64,000 nt of DNA from Isoperla grammatica (lineage: Eukaryota; Arthropoda; Insecta; Plecoptera; Perlodidae), in contig CAMDTW010000182.1 in assembly GCA_945910005.1 (NCBI GenBank), positions 1 to 64,000 on the forward strand, given 5' to 3'. The translations under genes and the position numbers were made by a program. The stretch's first letter is position 1, and each line of letters starts with the position of its first letter. The notes under the pieces were generated by a model. The model had not been told where the DNA came from, did not search any database, and saw only the letters and a list, made by a program, of their open reading frames with translations. Positions 37,380 to 50,300 of the stretch are shown here, piece after piece.

Positions 37380-39886
37380 AATTGCACAAATCGTTGTTTT
37401 AGAGCGTTTCAGGCTCCAATAAGCACAATTTGTCCATTTCGTCACATTTCGATAACTTCTATAGAAGTTACACCCTCCGTCGAAAAATACAAAATTATAG
37501 GTTGCATTCTTCAAGAATATAATGAAAATGCATAAATTGAGGTTTTTCGTCGTTTTTAGTTAAAATATGCATAAAAAATAGAAATTGGCTGATTTCAGTC
37601 TATCTACCACAAACTTCCAGTTTTAAGAGGAATCTTGCATACGGCCGGGATTCCTAAGGGTTTCAACCAAAGTTGACAAATCGTTGTTTTAGAGCGTTTC
37701 AGGCTCCAATCAGCACAATTTGCCCATTTCGTCACATTTCGATAACTTCTATAGAAGTTACACCCTCCGTCGAAAAATAAGAATTAAAGGTTGCATTCTT
37801 CAAGAGTATAATGAAAATGGATAAATTGAGTTTTTTCGTCGTTTTTGGTTAAAATATGCATAAAAAATATAAATTGGCTGATTTCAGTCTATCTACCACA
37901 AACTTCCAGTTTTAAGAGGAATCTTGCATACGGCTGGGATTCCTAAGGGTTTCAACGAAAGTTGACAAATCGTTGTTTTAGAGCGTTTCAGGCTCCAATA
38001 AGCACAATTTGTCCATTTCGTCACATTTCGATAACTACTTTAGAAGTTACACCAACCGTTGAAAAATAATAATGTTAGTGTGCATTCTGAAAGAGTATTA
38101 TGAAAATGCATAAATTGAGTTTTTTGTGTCGTTTTTGGTTAAAATATGCATAAAATATAGAAATTGGCTGATTTTAATCTTTCTACCACAAACCTCCAGT
38201 TTTAAGAGGAATCTTGCATACGGCCGGGATTCCTAAGGGTTTCAACCAAAGTTGACAAATCGTTGTTTTAGAGCGTTTCAGGCTCCAATAAGCACAATTT
38301 GTCCATTTCGTCACATTTCGATAACTTCTATAGAAGTTACACCCTCCGTCGAAAAATAAGAATTATAGGTTGCATTCTTCAAGAGTATAATGAAAATGCA
38401 TAAATTGAGTTTTTTCGTCGTTTTTGGTAAAAATATGCATAAAAAATAGAAATTGGCTGATTTCAGTCTATCTACCACAAACTTCCAGTTTTAAGAGGAA
38501 TCTTGCATACGGCCGGGATTCCTAAGGGTTTCAACCAAAGTTGACAAATCGTTGTTTTAGAGCGTTTCAGGCTCCAATAAGCACAATTTTCCATTTCGTC
38601 ACATTTCGATAACTTCTATAGAAGTTACACCCTCCGTTGAAAAATAAGAATTATAGGCTGCACTCTTCAAGAGTATAATGAAAATGCATAAATTGAGTTT
38701 TTTCGTCGTTTTTGGTTAAAATATGCATAAAATATAGAAATTGGCTGATTTTAGTCTATCTACCAGAAACTTCCAGTTTTAAGAGGAATCTTGCATACGG
38801 CTGGGATTCCTAAGGGTTTCAACCAAAGTTGACAAATCGTTGTTTTAGAGCGTTTCAGGTTCAAATAAGCACAATTTGTCCATTTCGTCACATTTCGATA
38901 ACTACTTTAGAAGTTACACCAACCGTTGAAAAATAATAATGTTAGTGTGCATTCTGAAAGAGTATTATGAAAATGCATAAATTGAGTTTTTTGGTCGTTT
39001 TTGGTTAAAATATGCATAAAATATAGAAATTGGCTGATTTTAGTCTATCTACCACAAACTTCTAGTTTTAAGAGGAATCTTGCATACGGCCGGGATTCCT
39101 AAGGGTTTCAACTAAAGTTGACAAATCGTTGTTTTAGACCGTTTCAGGCTCCAATAAGCACAATTTGTCCATTTCGTCACATTTCGATAACTATTTTAGA
39201 AGTTACACCAACCGTTGAAAAATAATAATGTTAGTGTGCATTCTGAAAGAGTATTATGAAAATGCATAAATTGAGTTTTTTGGTCGTTTTTGGTTAAAAT
39301 ATGCATTAAATATAGAAATTGGCTGATTTTAGTCTATCTACCACAAACTTCCATTTTTAAGAGGAATCTTGCATACAGCCGGGATTCCTAAGGGTTTCAA
39401 CCAAAGTTGACAAATCGTTGTTTTAGAGCGTTCTAGGCTCCAATAAGCACAATTTGTCCATTTCGTCACATTTCGATAACTTCTATAGAAGTTACACCCT
39501 CCGTTGAAAAATAAGAATTAAAGGGTGCATTCTTCAAGAGTATAATGAAAATGCATAAATTGAGTTTTTTCGAGGTTTTTGGTTAAAATATGCATAAAAA
39601 ATAGAAATTGGCTGATTTCAGTCTATCTACCACAAACTTCCAGTTTTAAGAGGAATCTTGCATACGGCTGGGATTCCTAAGGGTTTCAACCAAAGTTGAC
39701 AAATCGTTGTTTTAGAGCGTTTCAGGCTCCAATAAGCACAATTTGTCCATTTCATCACATTTCGATAACTTCTATAGAAGTTACACCCTCCGTTGAAAAA
39801 TAAGAATTATAGGCTGCATTCTTCAAGAGTATAATGAAAATGCATAAATTGAGTTTTTTCGTCGTTTTTGGTTAAAATATGCATAA
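37380..39886 (+). repeat. Block 7, copy a (~9 monomers)
   Basis: This stretch matches 44890-47395 at an offset of 7509-7510. Markers are TTGAGGTTTTTCG (37541 and 45051), AATGGATAAATTG (37819 and 45329), CAACGAAAGTTG (37953 and 45463), CACAATTTTCC (38584 and 46093) and CGAGG (39571). Its left part also matches about 52999-54640 at an offset near 15885, with GAGTGTTTCAGG at 37114 and 52999. Confidence 0.84.
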
Positions 39887-42800
39887 AATATAGAAATTGG
39901 CTGATTTGAGTCTATCTACCACAAACTTCCAGTTTTAAGAGGAATCTTGCATACGGCTGGGATTGCTAAGGGTTTCAACCAAATTGCACAAATCGTTGTT
40001 TTAGAGCGTTTCAGGATCCAAAAAGCACAATTTGTCCATTTCGTCACATTTCGATAACTTCTATAGAAGTTACACCCTCCGTCGAAAAATAAGAATTATA
40101 GGTTGCATTCTTCAAGAGTATAATGATAATGCATAAATTGAGTTTTTTCGTCGTGTTTGGTTAAAATATGCATAAAAAATAGAAATTGGCTGATTTCAGT
40201 CTATCTACCACAAACTTCCAGTTTTAAGAGGAATCTTGCATACGGCCGGGATTCCTAAGGGTTTCAACCAAAGTTGACAAATCGTTGTTTTCGAGCGTTT
40301 CAGGCTCCAATAAGCACAATTTGTCCATTTCGTCACATTTCGATAACTTCTATAGAAGTTACACCCTCCGTCGAAAAATAAGAATTATAGGTTGCATTCT
40401 TCAAGAGTATAATGAAAATGCATAAATTGAGTTTTTTCGTCGTTTTTGGTTAAAATATGCATAAAAAATAGAAATTGGCTGATTTCAGTCTATCTACCAC
40501 AAACTTCCAGTTTTAAGAGGAATCTTGCATACGGCCGGGATTCCTAAGGGTTTCAACCAAATTTGACAAATCGTTGTTTTAGAGCGTTTCAGGCTCCAAT
40601 AAGCACAATTTGTCCATTTCGTCACATTTCGATAACTTCTATAGAAGTTACACACTCCGTTGAAAAATAAGAATTATAGGCTGCATTCTTCAAGAGTATA
40701 ATGAAAATGCATAAATTGAGTTTTTTCGTCGTTTTTGGTTAAAATATGCATAAAATATAGAAATTGGCTGATTTCAGTCTATCTACCACAAACTTCCAGT
40801 TTTAAGAGGAATCTTGCATACGGCTGGGATTCCTAAGGGTTTCAACCAAAGTTGACAAATCGTTGTTTTAGAACGTTTCAGGATCCAATAAGCACAATTT
40901 GTCCATTTCGTCACATTTCGATAACTACTTTAGAATTTACACCAACCGTTGAAAAATAATAATGTTAGTGTGCATTCTGAAAGAGTATTATGAAAATGCA
41001 TAAATTGAGTTTTTTGGTCGTTTTTGGTTAAAATATGCATAAAATATAGAAATTGGCTGATTTTAGTCTATCTACCACAAACTTCCAGTTTTAAGAGGAA
41101 TCTTGCATACGGCCGGGATTCCTAAGGGTTTCAACCAAAGTTGACAAATCGTTGTTTTAGAGCGTTTCAGGCTCCAATAAGCACAATTTGTCCATTTCGT
41201 CACATTTCGATAACTTCTATAGAAGTTACACCCTCCGTTGAAAAATAAGAATTATAGGCTGCATTCTTCAAGAGTAAAATGAAAATGCATAAATTGAGTT
41301 TTTTCGTCGTTTTTGGTTAAAATATGCATAAAATATAGAAATTGGCTGATTTTAGTCCATCTACCACAAACTTCCAGTTTTAAGAGGAATCTTGCATACG
41401 GCTGGGATTCCTAAGGGTTTCAACCAAATTGCACAAATCGTTGTTTTAGAGCGTTTCAGGCTCCAATAAGCACAATTTGTCCATTTCGTCACATTTCGAT
41501 AACTTCTATAGAAGTTACACCCTCAGTCGAAAAATAAGAATTATAGGTTGCATTCTTCAAGAATATAATGAAAATGCATAAATTGAGTTTTTTCGTCGTT
41601 TTTGGTTAAAATATGCATAAAAAATAGAAATTGGCTGATCTCAGTCTATCTACCACAAACTTCCAGTTTTAAGAGGAATCTTGCATACGGCCGGGATTCC
41701 TAAGGGTTTCAACCAAAGTTGACAAATCGTTGTTTAAGAGCGTTTCAGGCTCCAATAAGCACAATTTGTCCATTTCGTCACATTTCGATAACTTCTATAG
41801 AAGTTACACCCTCCGTCGAAAAATAAGAATTATAGGTTGCATTCTTCAAGAGTATAATGAAAATGCATAAATTGAGTTTTTTCATCGTTTTTGGTTAAAA
41901 TATGCATAAAAAATAGAAATTAACTGATTTCAGTCTATCTACCACAAACTTCCAGTTTTAAGAGGAATCTTGCATACGGCCGGGATTCCTAAGGGTTTCA
42001 ACCAAAGTTAACAAATCGTTGTTTTAGAGCGTTTCAGGCTCCAATAAGCACAATTTGTCCATTTCGTCACATTTCGATAACTTCTATAGAAGTTACACCC
42101 TCCGTTGAAAAATAAGAATTATAGGCTGCATTCTTCAAGAGTATAATGAAAATGCATAAATTGAGTTTTTTCGTCGTTTTTGGTTAAAATATGCATAAAA
42201 TATAGAAATTGGCTGATTTTAGTCTATCTACCACAAACTTCCAGTTTTAAGAGGAATCTTGCATACGGCTGGGATTCCTAAGGGTTTCAACCAAAGTTGA
42301 CAAATCGTTGTTTTAGAGCGTTTCAGGCTCTAATAAGCACAATTTGTCCATTTCGTCACATTTCGATAACTTCTATAGAAGTTACACCCTCCGTCGAAAA
42401 ATAAGAATTATAGGTTGCATTCTTCAAGAGTATAATGAAAATGCATAAATTGAGTTTTTTCGTCGTTTTTGGTTAACATATGCATAAAAAATAACAATTG
42501 GCTGATTTCAGTCTATCTACCACAAACTTCCAGTTTTAAGAGGAATCTTGCATACGGCTGGGATTCCTAAGGGTTTCAACCAAAATTGACAAATCGTTGT
42601 TTTAGAGCGTTTTAGGCTCCAATAAGCACAATTTGTCCATTTCGTCACCTTTCGATAACTACTTTAGAAGTTACACCAACCGTTGAAAAATAATAATGTT
42701 AGTGTGCATTCTGAAAGAGTATTATGAAAATGCATAAATTGAGTTTTTTTGGCGTTTTTGGTTTAAATATGCATAAAATATAGAAATTGGCTGATTTCAG

Positions 42801-44028
42801 TCTATCTACCACAAACTTCCAGTTTTAAGAGGAATCTTGCATACGGCTGGGATTCCTAAGGGTTTCAACCAAATTGCACAAATCGTTGTTTTAGAGCGTT
42901 TCAGGCTCCAATAAGCACAATTTGTCCATTTCGTCACATTTCGATAACTTCTATAGAAGTTACACCCTCCGTTGAAAAATAAGAATTATATTTTTCATTC
43001 TTCAAGAGTATTATGAAAATGCATAAATTGAGTTTTTTGGTCGTTTTTGGTTAAAATATGGATAAAATATAGAAATTGGCTGATTTCAGTCTATCTACCA
43101 CAAACTTCGAGTTTTAAGAGGAATCTTGCATACAGCTGGGATTCCTAAGTGTTTCAACCAAAGTTGACAAATCGTTGTTTTAGAGCGTTTCAGGCTCCAA
43201 TAAGCACAATTTGTCCATTTCGTCACATTTCGATTACTTCTATAGAAGTTACACCCTCCGTTGAAAAATAAGAATTATAGGCTGCATTCTTCAATAGTAT
43301 AATGAAAATGCATAAATTGAGTTTTTTCGTCGTTTTTGGTTAAAATATGCATAAAATATAGAAATTGGCTGATTTTAGTCTATCTACCACAAACTTCGAG
43401 TTTTAAGAGGAATCTTGTATACAGCTGGGATTCCTAAGTGTTTCAACCAAAGTTTACAAATCGTTGTTTTAGAGCGTTTCAGGCTCCAATAAGCACAATT
43501 TGTCCATTTCGTCACATTTCGATATTTTCTATAGAAGTTACACCCTCCGTCGAAAAATAAGAATTAAAGGTTGCATTCTTCAAGAGTATAATGTAAATGC
43601 ATAAATTGAGTTTTTTCGAAGTTTTTGGTTAAAATATGCATAAAAAATAGAAATTGGCTGATTTCTGTCTATCTACCACCAACTTCCAGTTTTAAGAGGA
43701 ATCTTGCATACGGCTGGGATTCCTAAGGGTTTCAACCAAAGTTGACAAATCGTTGTTTTAGAGCGTTTCAGGCTCCAATAAGCACAATTTGTCCATTTCG
43801 TCACATTTCGATAACTTCTATAGAAGTTACACCCTCCGTTGAAAAATGAGAGTTATAGGCTGCATTCTTTAAGAGTATAATGAAAATGCATAAATTGAGT
43901 TTTTTCGTCGTTTTTTGTTAAAATATGCATAAAATATAGAAATTGGCTGATTTTAGTCTATCTACCACAAACTTCCAGTTTTAAGAGGAATCTTGCATAC
44001 GGCTGGGATTCCTAAGGGTTTCAACCAA
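38430..44028 (+). repeat. Block 8, copy a (~19 monomers, 5.6 kb)
   Basis: This stretch matches 47383-52980 at a constant offset of 8953 bp, equal to 31 monomers. Markers at that offset are CACAATTTTCC (38584), CGAGG (39571), CAGGATCCAAAAAGC (40012), GGTTAACATATGC (42471), TATATTTTTCATTC (near 42987), CGAAGTTTTTGG (43617) and AAGAGTTATAGG (near 43848). Scattered single-base differences exist. The right border is at 44028, where the other copy has lost six bases (CCAAACACAAATCG). Confidence 0.88.
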
Positions 44029-44109
44029 AGTTGACAAATCGTTGTTTTAGAGCGTTTCAGGCTCCAATAAGCACAATTTGTCCATTTCGTCACATTTCGA
44101 TAACTACTT

Positions 44110-45265
44110 TAGAAGTTACACCACCGTTGAAAAATAATAATGTTAGTGTGCATTCTGAAAGAGTATTATGAAAATGCATAAATTGAGTTTTTTCGTCGTT
44201 TTTGGTTAAAATATGCATAAAATATATAAATTGGCTGATTTTAGTCTATCTACCACAAACTTCCAGTCTTAAGAGGAATCTTGCATACGGCTGGGATTCC
44301 TAAGGGTTTCACTAAATTGCACAAATCGTTGTTTTAGAGCGTTTCAGGCTCCAATAAGCACAATTTGTCCATTTCGTCACATTTCGATAACTTCTATAGA
44401 AGTTACACCCTCCGTCGAAAAATAAGAATTATAGGTTGCATTCTTCAAGAATATAATGAAAATGCATAAATTGAGGTTTTTCGTCGTTTTTGGTTAAAAT
44501 ATGCATAAAAAATAGAAATTGGCTGATTTTAGTCTATCTACCACAAACTTCCAGTTTTAAGAGGAATCTTGCATACGGCTGGGATTCCTAAGGGTTTCAA
44601 CCAAAGTTGACAAATCGTTGTTTTAAAGCGTTTCAGGCTCCAATAAGCACAATTTGTCCATTTCGTCACATTTCGATAACTACTTTAGAAGTTACACCAC
44701 CGTTGAAAAATAATAATGTTAGTGTGCATTCTGAAAGAGTATTATGAAAATGCATAAATTGAGTTTTTTCGTCGTTTTTGGTTAAAATATGCATAAAATA
44801 TATAAATTGGCTGATTTTAGTCTATCTACCACAAACTTCCAGTCTTAAGAGGAATCTTGCATACGGCTGGGATTCCTAAGGGTTTCACTAAATTGCACAA
44901 ATCGTTGTTTTAGAGCGTTTCAGGCTCCAATAAGCACAATTTGTCCATTTCGTCACATTTCGATAACTTCTATAGAAGTTACACCCTCCGTCGAAAAATA
45001 AGAATTATAGGTTGCATTCTTCAAGAATATAATGAAAATGCATAAATTGAGGTTTTTCGTCGTTTTTGGTTAAAATATGCATAAAAAATAGAAATTGGCT
45101 GATTTCAGTCTATCTACCACAAACTTCCAGTTTTAAGAGGAATCTTGCATACGGCCGGGATTCCTAAGGGTTTCAACCAAAGTTGACAAATCGTTGTTTT
45201 AGAGCGTTTCAGGCTCCAATAAGCACAATTTGTCCATTTCGTCACATTTCGATAACTTCTATAGA
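44110..45265 (+). repeat. Local two-monomer tandem duplication
   Basis: Two adjacent 576-bp units share a set of rare changes: ACACCACCGTTG (44121 and 44697, one A short of the D-tail form), AAATATATAAATTGG (near 44218 and 44796), CAGTCTTAAGAG (near 44264 and 44841) and TTTCACTAAATTGC (near 44309 and 44885). This looks like a very recent dimer duplication. Confidence 0.87.
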
Positions 45266-47395
45266 AGTTACACCCTCCGTCGAAAAATAAGAATTATAGG
45301 TTGCATTCTTCAAGAGTATAATGAAAATGGATAAATTGAGTTTTTTCGTCGTTTTTGGTTAAAATATGCATAAAAAATAGAAATTGGCTGATTTCAGTCT
45401 ATCTACCACAAACTTCCAGTTTTTAGAGGAATCTTGCATACGGCTGGGATTCCTAAGGGTTTCAACGAAAGTTGACAAATCGTTGTTTTAGAGCGTTTCA
45501 GGCTCCAATAAGCACAATTTGTCCATTTCGTCACATTTCGATAACTACTTTAGAAGTTACACCAACCGTTGAAAAATAATAATGTTAGTGTGCATTCTGA
45601 AAGAGTATTATGAAAATGCATAAATTGAGTTTTTTGGTCGTTTTTGGTTAAAATATGCATAAAATATAGAAATTGGCTGATTTTAGTCTATCTACCACAA
45701 ACTTCCAGTTTTAAGAGGAATCTTGCATACGGCCGGGATTCCTAAGGGTTTCAACCAAAAGGGACAATTCGTTGTTTTAGAGCGTTTCAGGCTCCAATAA
45801 GCACAATTTGTCCATTTCGTCACATTTCGATAACTTCTATAGAAGTTACACCCTCCGTCGAAAAATAAAAATTATAGGTTGCATTCTTCAAGAGTATAAT
45901 GAAAATGCAAAAATTGAGTTTTTTCGTCGTTTTTGGTAAAAATATGCATAAAAAATAGAAATTGGCTGATTTCAGTCTATCTACCACAAACTTCCAGTTT
46001 TAAGAGGAATCTTGCATACGGCCGGGATTCCTAAGGGTTTCAACCAAAGTTGACAAATCGTTGTTTTAGAGCGTTTCAGGCTCCAATAAGCACAATTTTC
46101 CATTTCGTCACATTTCGATAACTTCTATAGAAGTTACACCCTCCGTTGAAAAATAAGAATTATAGGCTGCATTCTTCAAGAGTATAATGAAAATGCATAA
46201 ATTGAGTTTTTTCGTCGTTTTTGGTTAAAATATGCATAAAATATAGAAATTGGCTGATTTTAGTCTATCTACCAGAAACTTCCAGTTTTAAGAGGAATCT
46301 TGCATACGGATGGGATTCCTAAGGGTTTCAACCAAAGTTGACAAATCGTTGTTTTAGAGCGTTTCAGGTTCAAATAAGCACAATTTGTCCATTTCGTCAC
46401 ATTTCGATAACTACTTTAGAAGTTACACCAACCGTTGAAAAATAATAATGTTAGTGTGCATTCTGAAAGAGTATTATGAAAATGCATAAATTGAGTTTTT
46501 TGGTCGTTTTTGGTTAAAATATGCATAAAATATAGAAATTGGCTGATTTTAGTCTATCTAATACAAACTTCCAGTTATAAGAGGAATCTTGCATACGGCC
46601 GGGATTCCTAAGGGTTTCAACTAAAGTTGACAAATCGTTGTTTTAGAGCGTTTCAGGCTCCAATAAGCACAATTTGTCCATTTCGTCACATTTCGATAAC
46701 TATTTTAGAAGTTACACCAACCGTTGAAAAATAATAATGTTAGTGTGCATTCTGAAAGAGTTTTATGAAAATGCATAAATTGAGTTTTTTGGTCGTATTT
46801 GGTTAAAATATGCATTAAATATAGAAATTGGCTGATTTTAGTCTATCTACCACAAACTTCCAGTTTTAAGAGGAATCTTGCATACGGCCGGGATTCCTAA
46901 GGGTTTCAACCAAAGTTGACAAATCGTTGTTTTAGAGCGTTTCAGGCTCCAATAAGCACAATTTGTCCATTTCGTCACATTTCGATAACTTCTATAGAAG
47001 TTACACCCTCCGTTGAAAAATAAGAATTAAAGGGTGCATTCTTCAAGAGTATAATGAAAATGCATAAATTGAGTTTTTTCGAGGTTTTTGGTTAAAATAT
47101 GCATAAAATATAGAAATTGGCTGATTTCAGTCTATCTACCACAAACTTCCAGTTTTAAGAGGAATCTTGCATACGGCTGGGATTCCTAAGGGTTTCAACC
47201 AAAGTTGACAAATCGTTGTTTTAGAGCGTTTCAGGCTCCAATAAGCACAATTTGTCCATTTCATCACATTTCGATAACTTCTATAGAAGTTACACCCTCC
47301 GTTGAAAAATAAGAATTATAGGCTGCATTCTTCAAGAGTATAATGAAAATGCATAAATTGAGTTTTTTCGTCGTTTTTGGTTAAAATATGCATAA
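44890..47395 (+). repeat. Block 7, copy b (~9 monomers)
   Basis: Partner of 37380-39886. Its distal five units are tandemly duplicated at once downstream (offset 1445): CGGATGGG recurs near 46307 and 47752, and GAGTTTTATG at 46758 and 48202. These two markers are absent from the 38.4 kb copy, so the 45.9 and 47.4 kb copies are each other's closest relatives. Confidence 0.84.
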
Positions 47396-50300
47396 AAAAT
47401 AGAAATTGGCTGATTTCAGTCTATCTACCACAAACTTCCAGTTTTAAGAGGAATCTTGCATACGGCCGGGATTCCTAAGGGTTTCAACCAAAGTTGACAA
47501 ATCGTTGTTTTAGAGCGTTTCAGGCTCCAATAAGCACAATTTTCCATTTCGTCACATTTCGATATTTTCTATAGAAGTTACACCCTCCGTTGAAAAATAA
47601 GAATTATAGGCTGCATTCTTCAAGAGTATAATGAAAATGCATAAATTGAGTTTTTTCGTCGTTTTTGGTTAAAATATGCATAAAATATAGAAATTGGCTG
47701 ATTTTAGTCTATCTACCAGAAACTTCCAGTTTTAAGAGGAATCTTGCATACGGATGGGATTCCTAAGGGTTTCAACCAAAGTTGACAAATCGTTGTTTTA
47801 GAGCGTTTCAGGTTCAAATAAGCACAATTTGTCCATATCGTCACATTTCGATAACTACTTTAGAAGTTACACCAACCGTTGAAAAATAATAATGTTAGTG
47901 TGCATTCTGAAAGAGTATTATGAAAATGCATAAATTGAGTTTTTTGGTCGTTTTTGGTTAAAATATGCATAAAATATAGAAATTGGCTGATTTTAGTCTA
48001 TCTACCACAAACTTCCAGTTTTAAGAGGAATCTTGCATACGGCCGGGATTCCTAAGGGTTTCAACTAAAGTTGACAAATCGTTGTTTTAGAGCGTTTCAG
48101 GCTCCAATAAGCACAATTTGTCCATTTCGTCACATTTCGATAACTATTTTAGAAGTTACACCAACCGTTGAAAAATAATAATGTTAGTGTGCATTCTGAA
48201 AGAGTTTTATGAAAATGCATAAATTGAGTTTTTTGGTCGTATTTGGTTAAAATATGCATTAAATATAGAAATTGGCTGATTTTAGTCTATCTACCACAAA
48301 CTTCCAGTTTTAAGAGGAATCTTGCATACGGCCGGGATTCCTAAGGGTTTCAACCAAAGTTGACAAATCGTTGTTTTAGAGCGTTTCAGGCTCCAATAAG
48401 CACAATTTGTCCATTTCGTCACATTTCGATAACTTCTATAGAAGTTACACCCTCCGTTGAAAAATAAGAATTAAAGGGTGCATTCTTCAAGAGTATAATG
48501 AAAATGCATAAATTGAGTTTTTTCGAGGTTTTTGGTTAAAATATGCATAAAATATAGAAATTGGCTGATTTCAGTCTATCTACCACAAACTTCCAGTTTT
48601 AAGAGGAATCTTGCATACGGCTGGGATTCCTAAGGGTTTCAACCAAAGTTGACAAATCGTTGGTTTAGAGCGTTTCAGGCTCCAATAAGCACAATTTGTC
48701 CATTTCATCACATTTCGATAACTTCTATAGAAGTTACACCCTCCGTTGAAAAATAAGAATTATAGGCTGCATTCTTCAAGAGTATAATGAAAATGCATAA
48801 ATTGAGTTTTTTCGTCGTTTTTGGTTAAAATATGCATAAAATATAGAAATTGGCTGATTTGAGTCTATCTACCACAAACTTTTAGTTTTAAGAGGAATCT
48901 TGCATACGGCTGGGATTGCTAAGGGTTTCAACCAAATTGCACAAATCGTTGTTTTAGAGCGTTTCAGGATCCAAAAAGCACAATTTGTCCATTTCGTCAC
49001 ATTTCGATAACTTCTATAGAAGTTACACCCTCCGTCGAAAAATAAGAATTATAGGTTGCATTCTTCAAGAGTATAATGATAATGCATAAATTGAGTTTTT
49101 TCGTCGTTTTTGGTTAAAATATGCATAAAAAAGAGAAATTGGCTGATTTCAGTCTATCTACCACAAACTTCCAGTTTTAAGAGGAATCTTGCATACGGCC
49201 GGGATTCCTAAGGGTTTCAACCAAAGTTGACAAATCGTTGTTTTCGAGCGTTTCAGGCTCCAATAAGCACAATTTGTCCATTTCGTCACATTTCGATAAC
49301 TTCTATAGAAGTTACACCCTCCGTCGAAAAATAAGAATTATAGGTTGCATTCTTCAAGAGTATAATGAAAATGCATAAATTGAGTTTTTTCGTCGTTTTT
49401 GGTTAAAATATGCATAAAAAATAGAAATTGGCTGATTTCAGTCTATCTACCACAAACTTCCAGTTTTAAGAGGAATCTTGCATACGGCCGGGATTCCTAA
49501 GGGTTTCAACCAAATTTGACAAATCGTTGTTTTAGAGCGTTTCAGGCTCCAATAAGCACAATTTGTCCATTTCGTCACATTTCGATAACTTCTATAGAAG
49601 TTACACCCTCCGTTGAAAAATAAGAATTATAGGCAGCATTCTTCAAGAGTATAATGAAAATGCATAAATTGAGTTTTTTTGTCGTTTTTGGTTAAAATAT
49701 GCATAAAATATAGAAATTGGCTGATTTCAGTCTATCTACCACAAACTTTCAGTTTTAAGAGGAATCTTGCATACGGCTGGGATTCCTAAGGGTTTCAACC
49801 AAAGTTGACAAATCGTTGTTTTAGAACGTTTCAGGATCCAATAAGAACAATTTGTCCATTTCGTCACATTTCGATAACTACTTTAGAAGTTACACCAACC
49901 GTTGGAAAATAATAATGTTAGTGTGCATTCTGAAAGAGTATTATGAAAATGCATAAATTGAGTTTTTTGGTCGTTTTTGGTTAAAATATGCATAAAATAT
50001 AGAAATTGGCTGATTTTAGTCTATCTACCACAAACTTCCAGTTTTAAGAGGAATCTTGCATACGGCCGGGATTCCTAAGGGTTTCAACCAAAGTTGACAA
50101 ATCGTTGTTTTAGAGCGTTTCAGGCTCCAATAAGCACAATTTGTCCATTTCGTCACATTTCGATAACTTCTATAGAAGTTACACCCTCCGTTGAAAAATA
50201 AGAATTATAGGCTGCATTCTTCAAGAGTAAAATGAAAATGCATAAATTGAGTTTTTTCGTCGTTTTTGGTTAAAATATGCATAAAATATAGAAATTGGCT

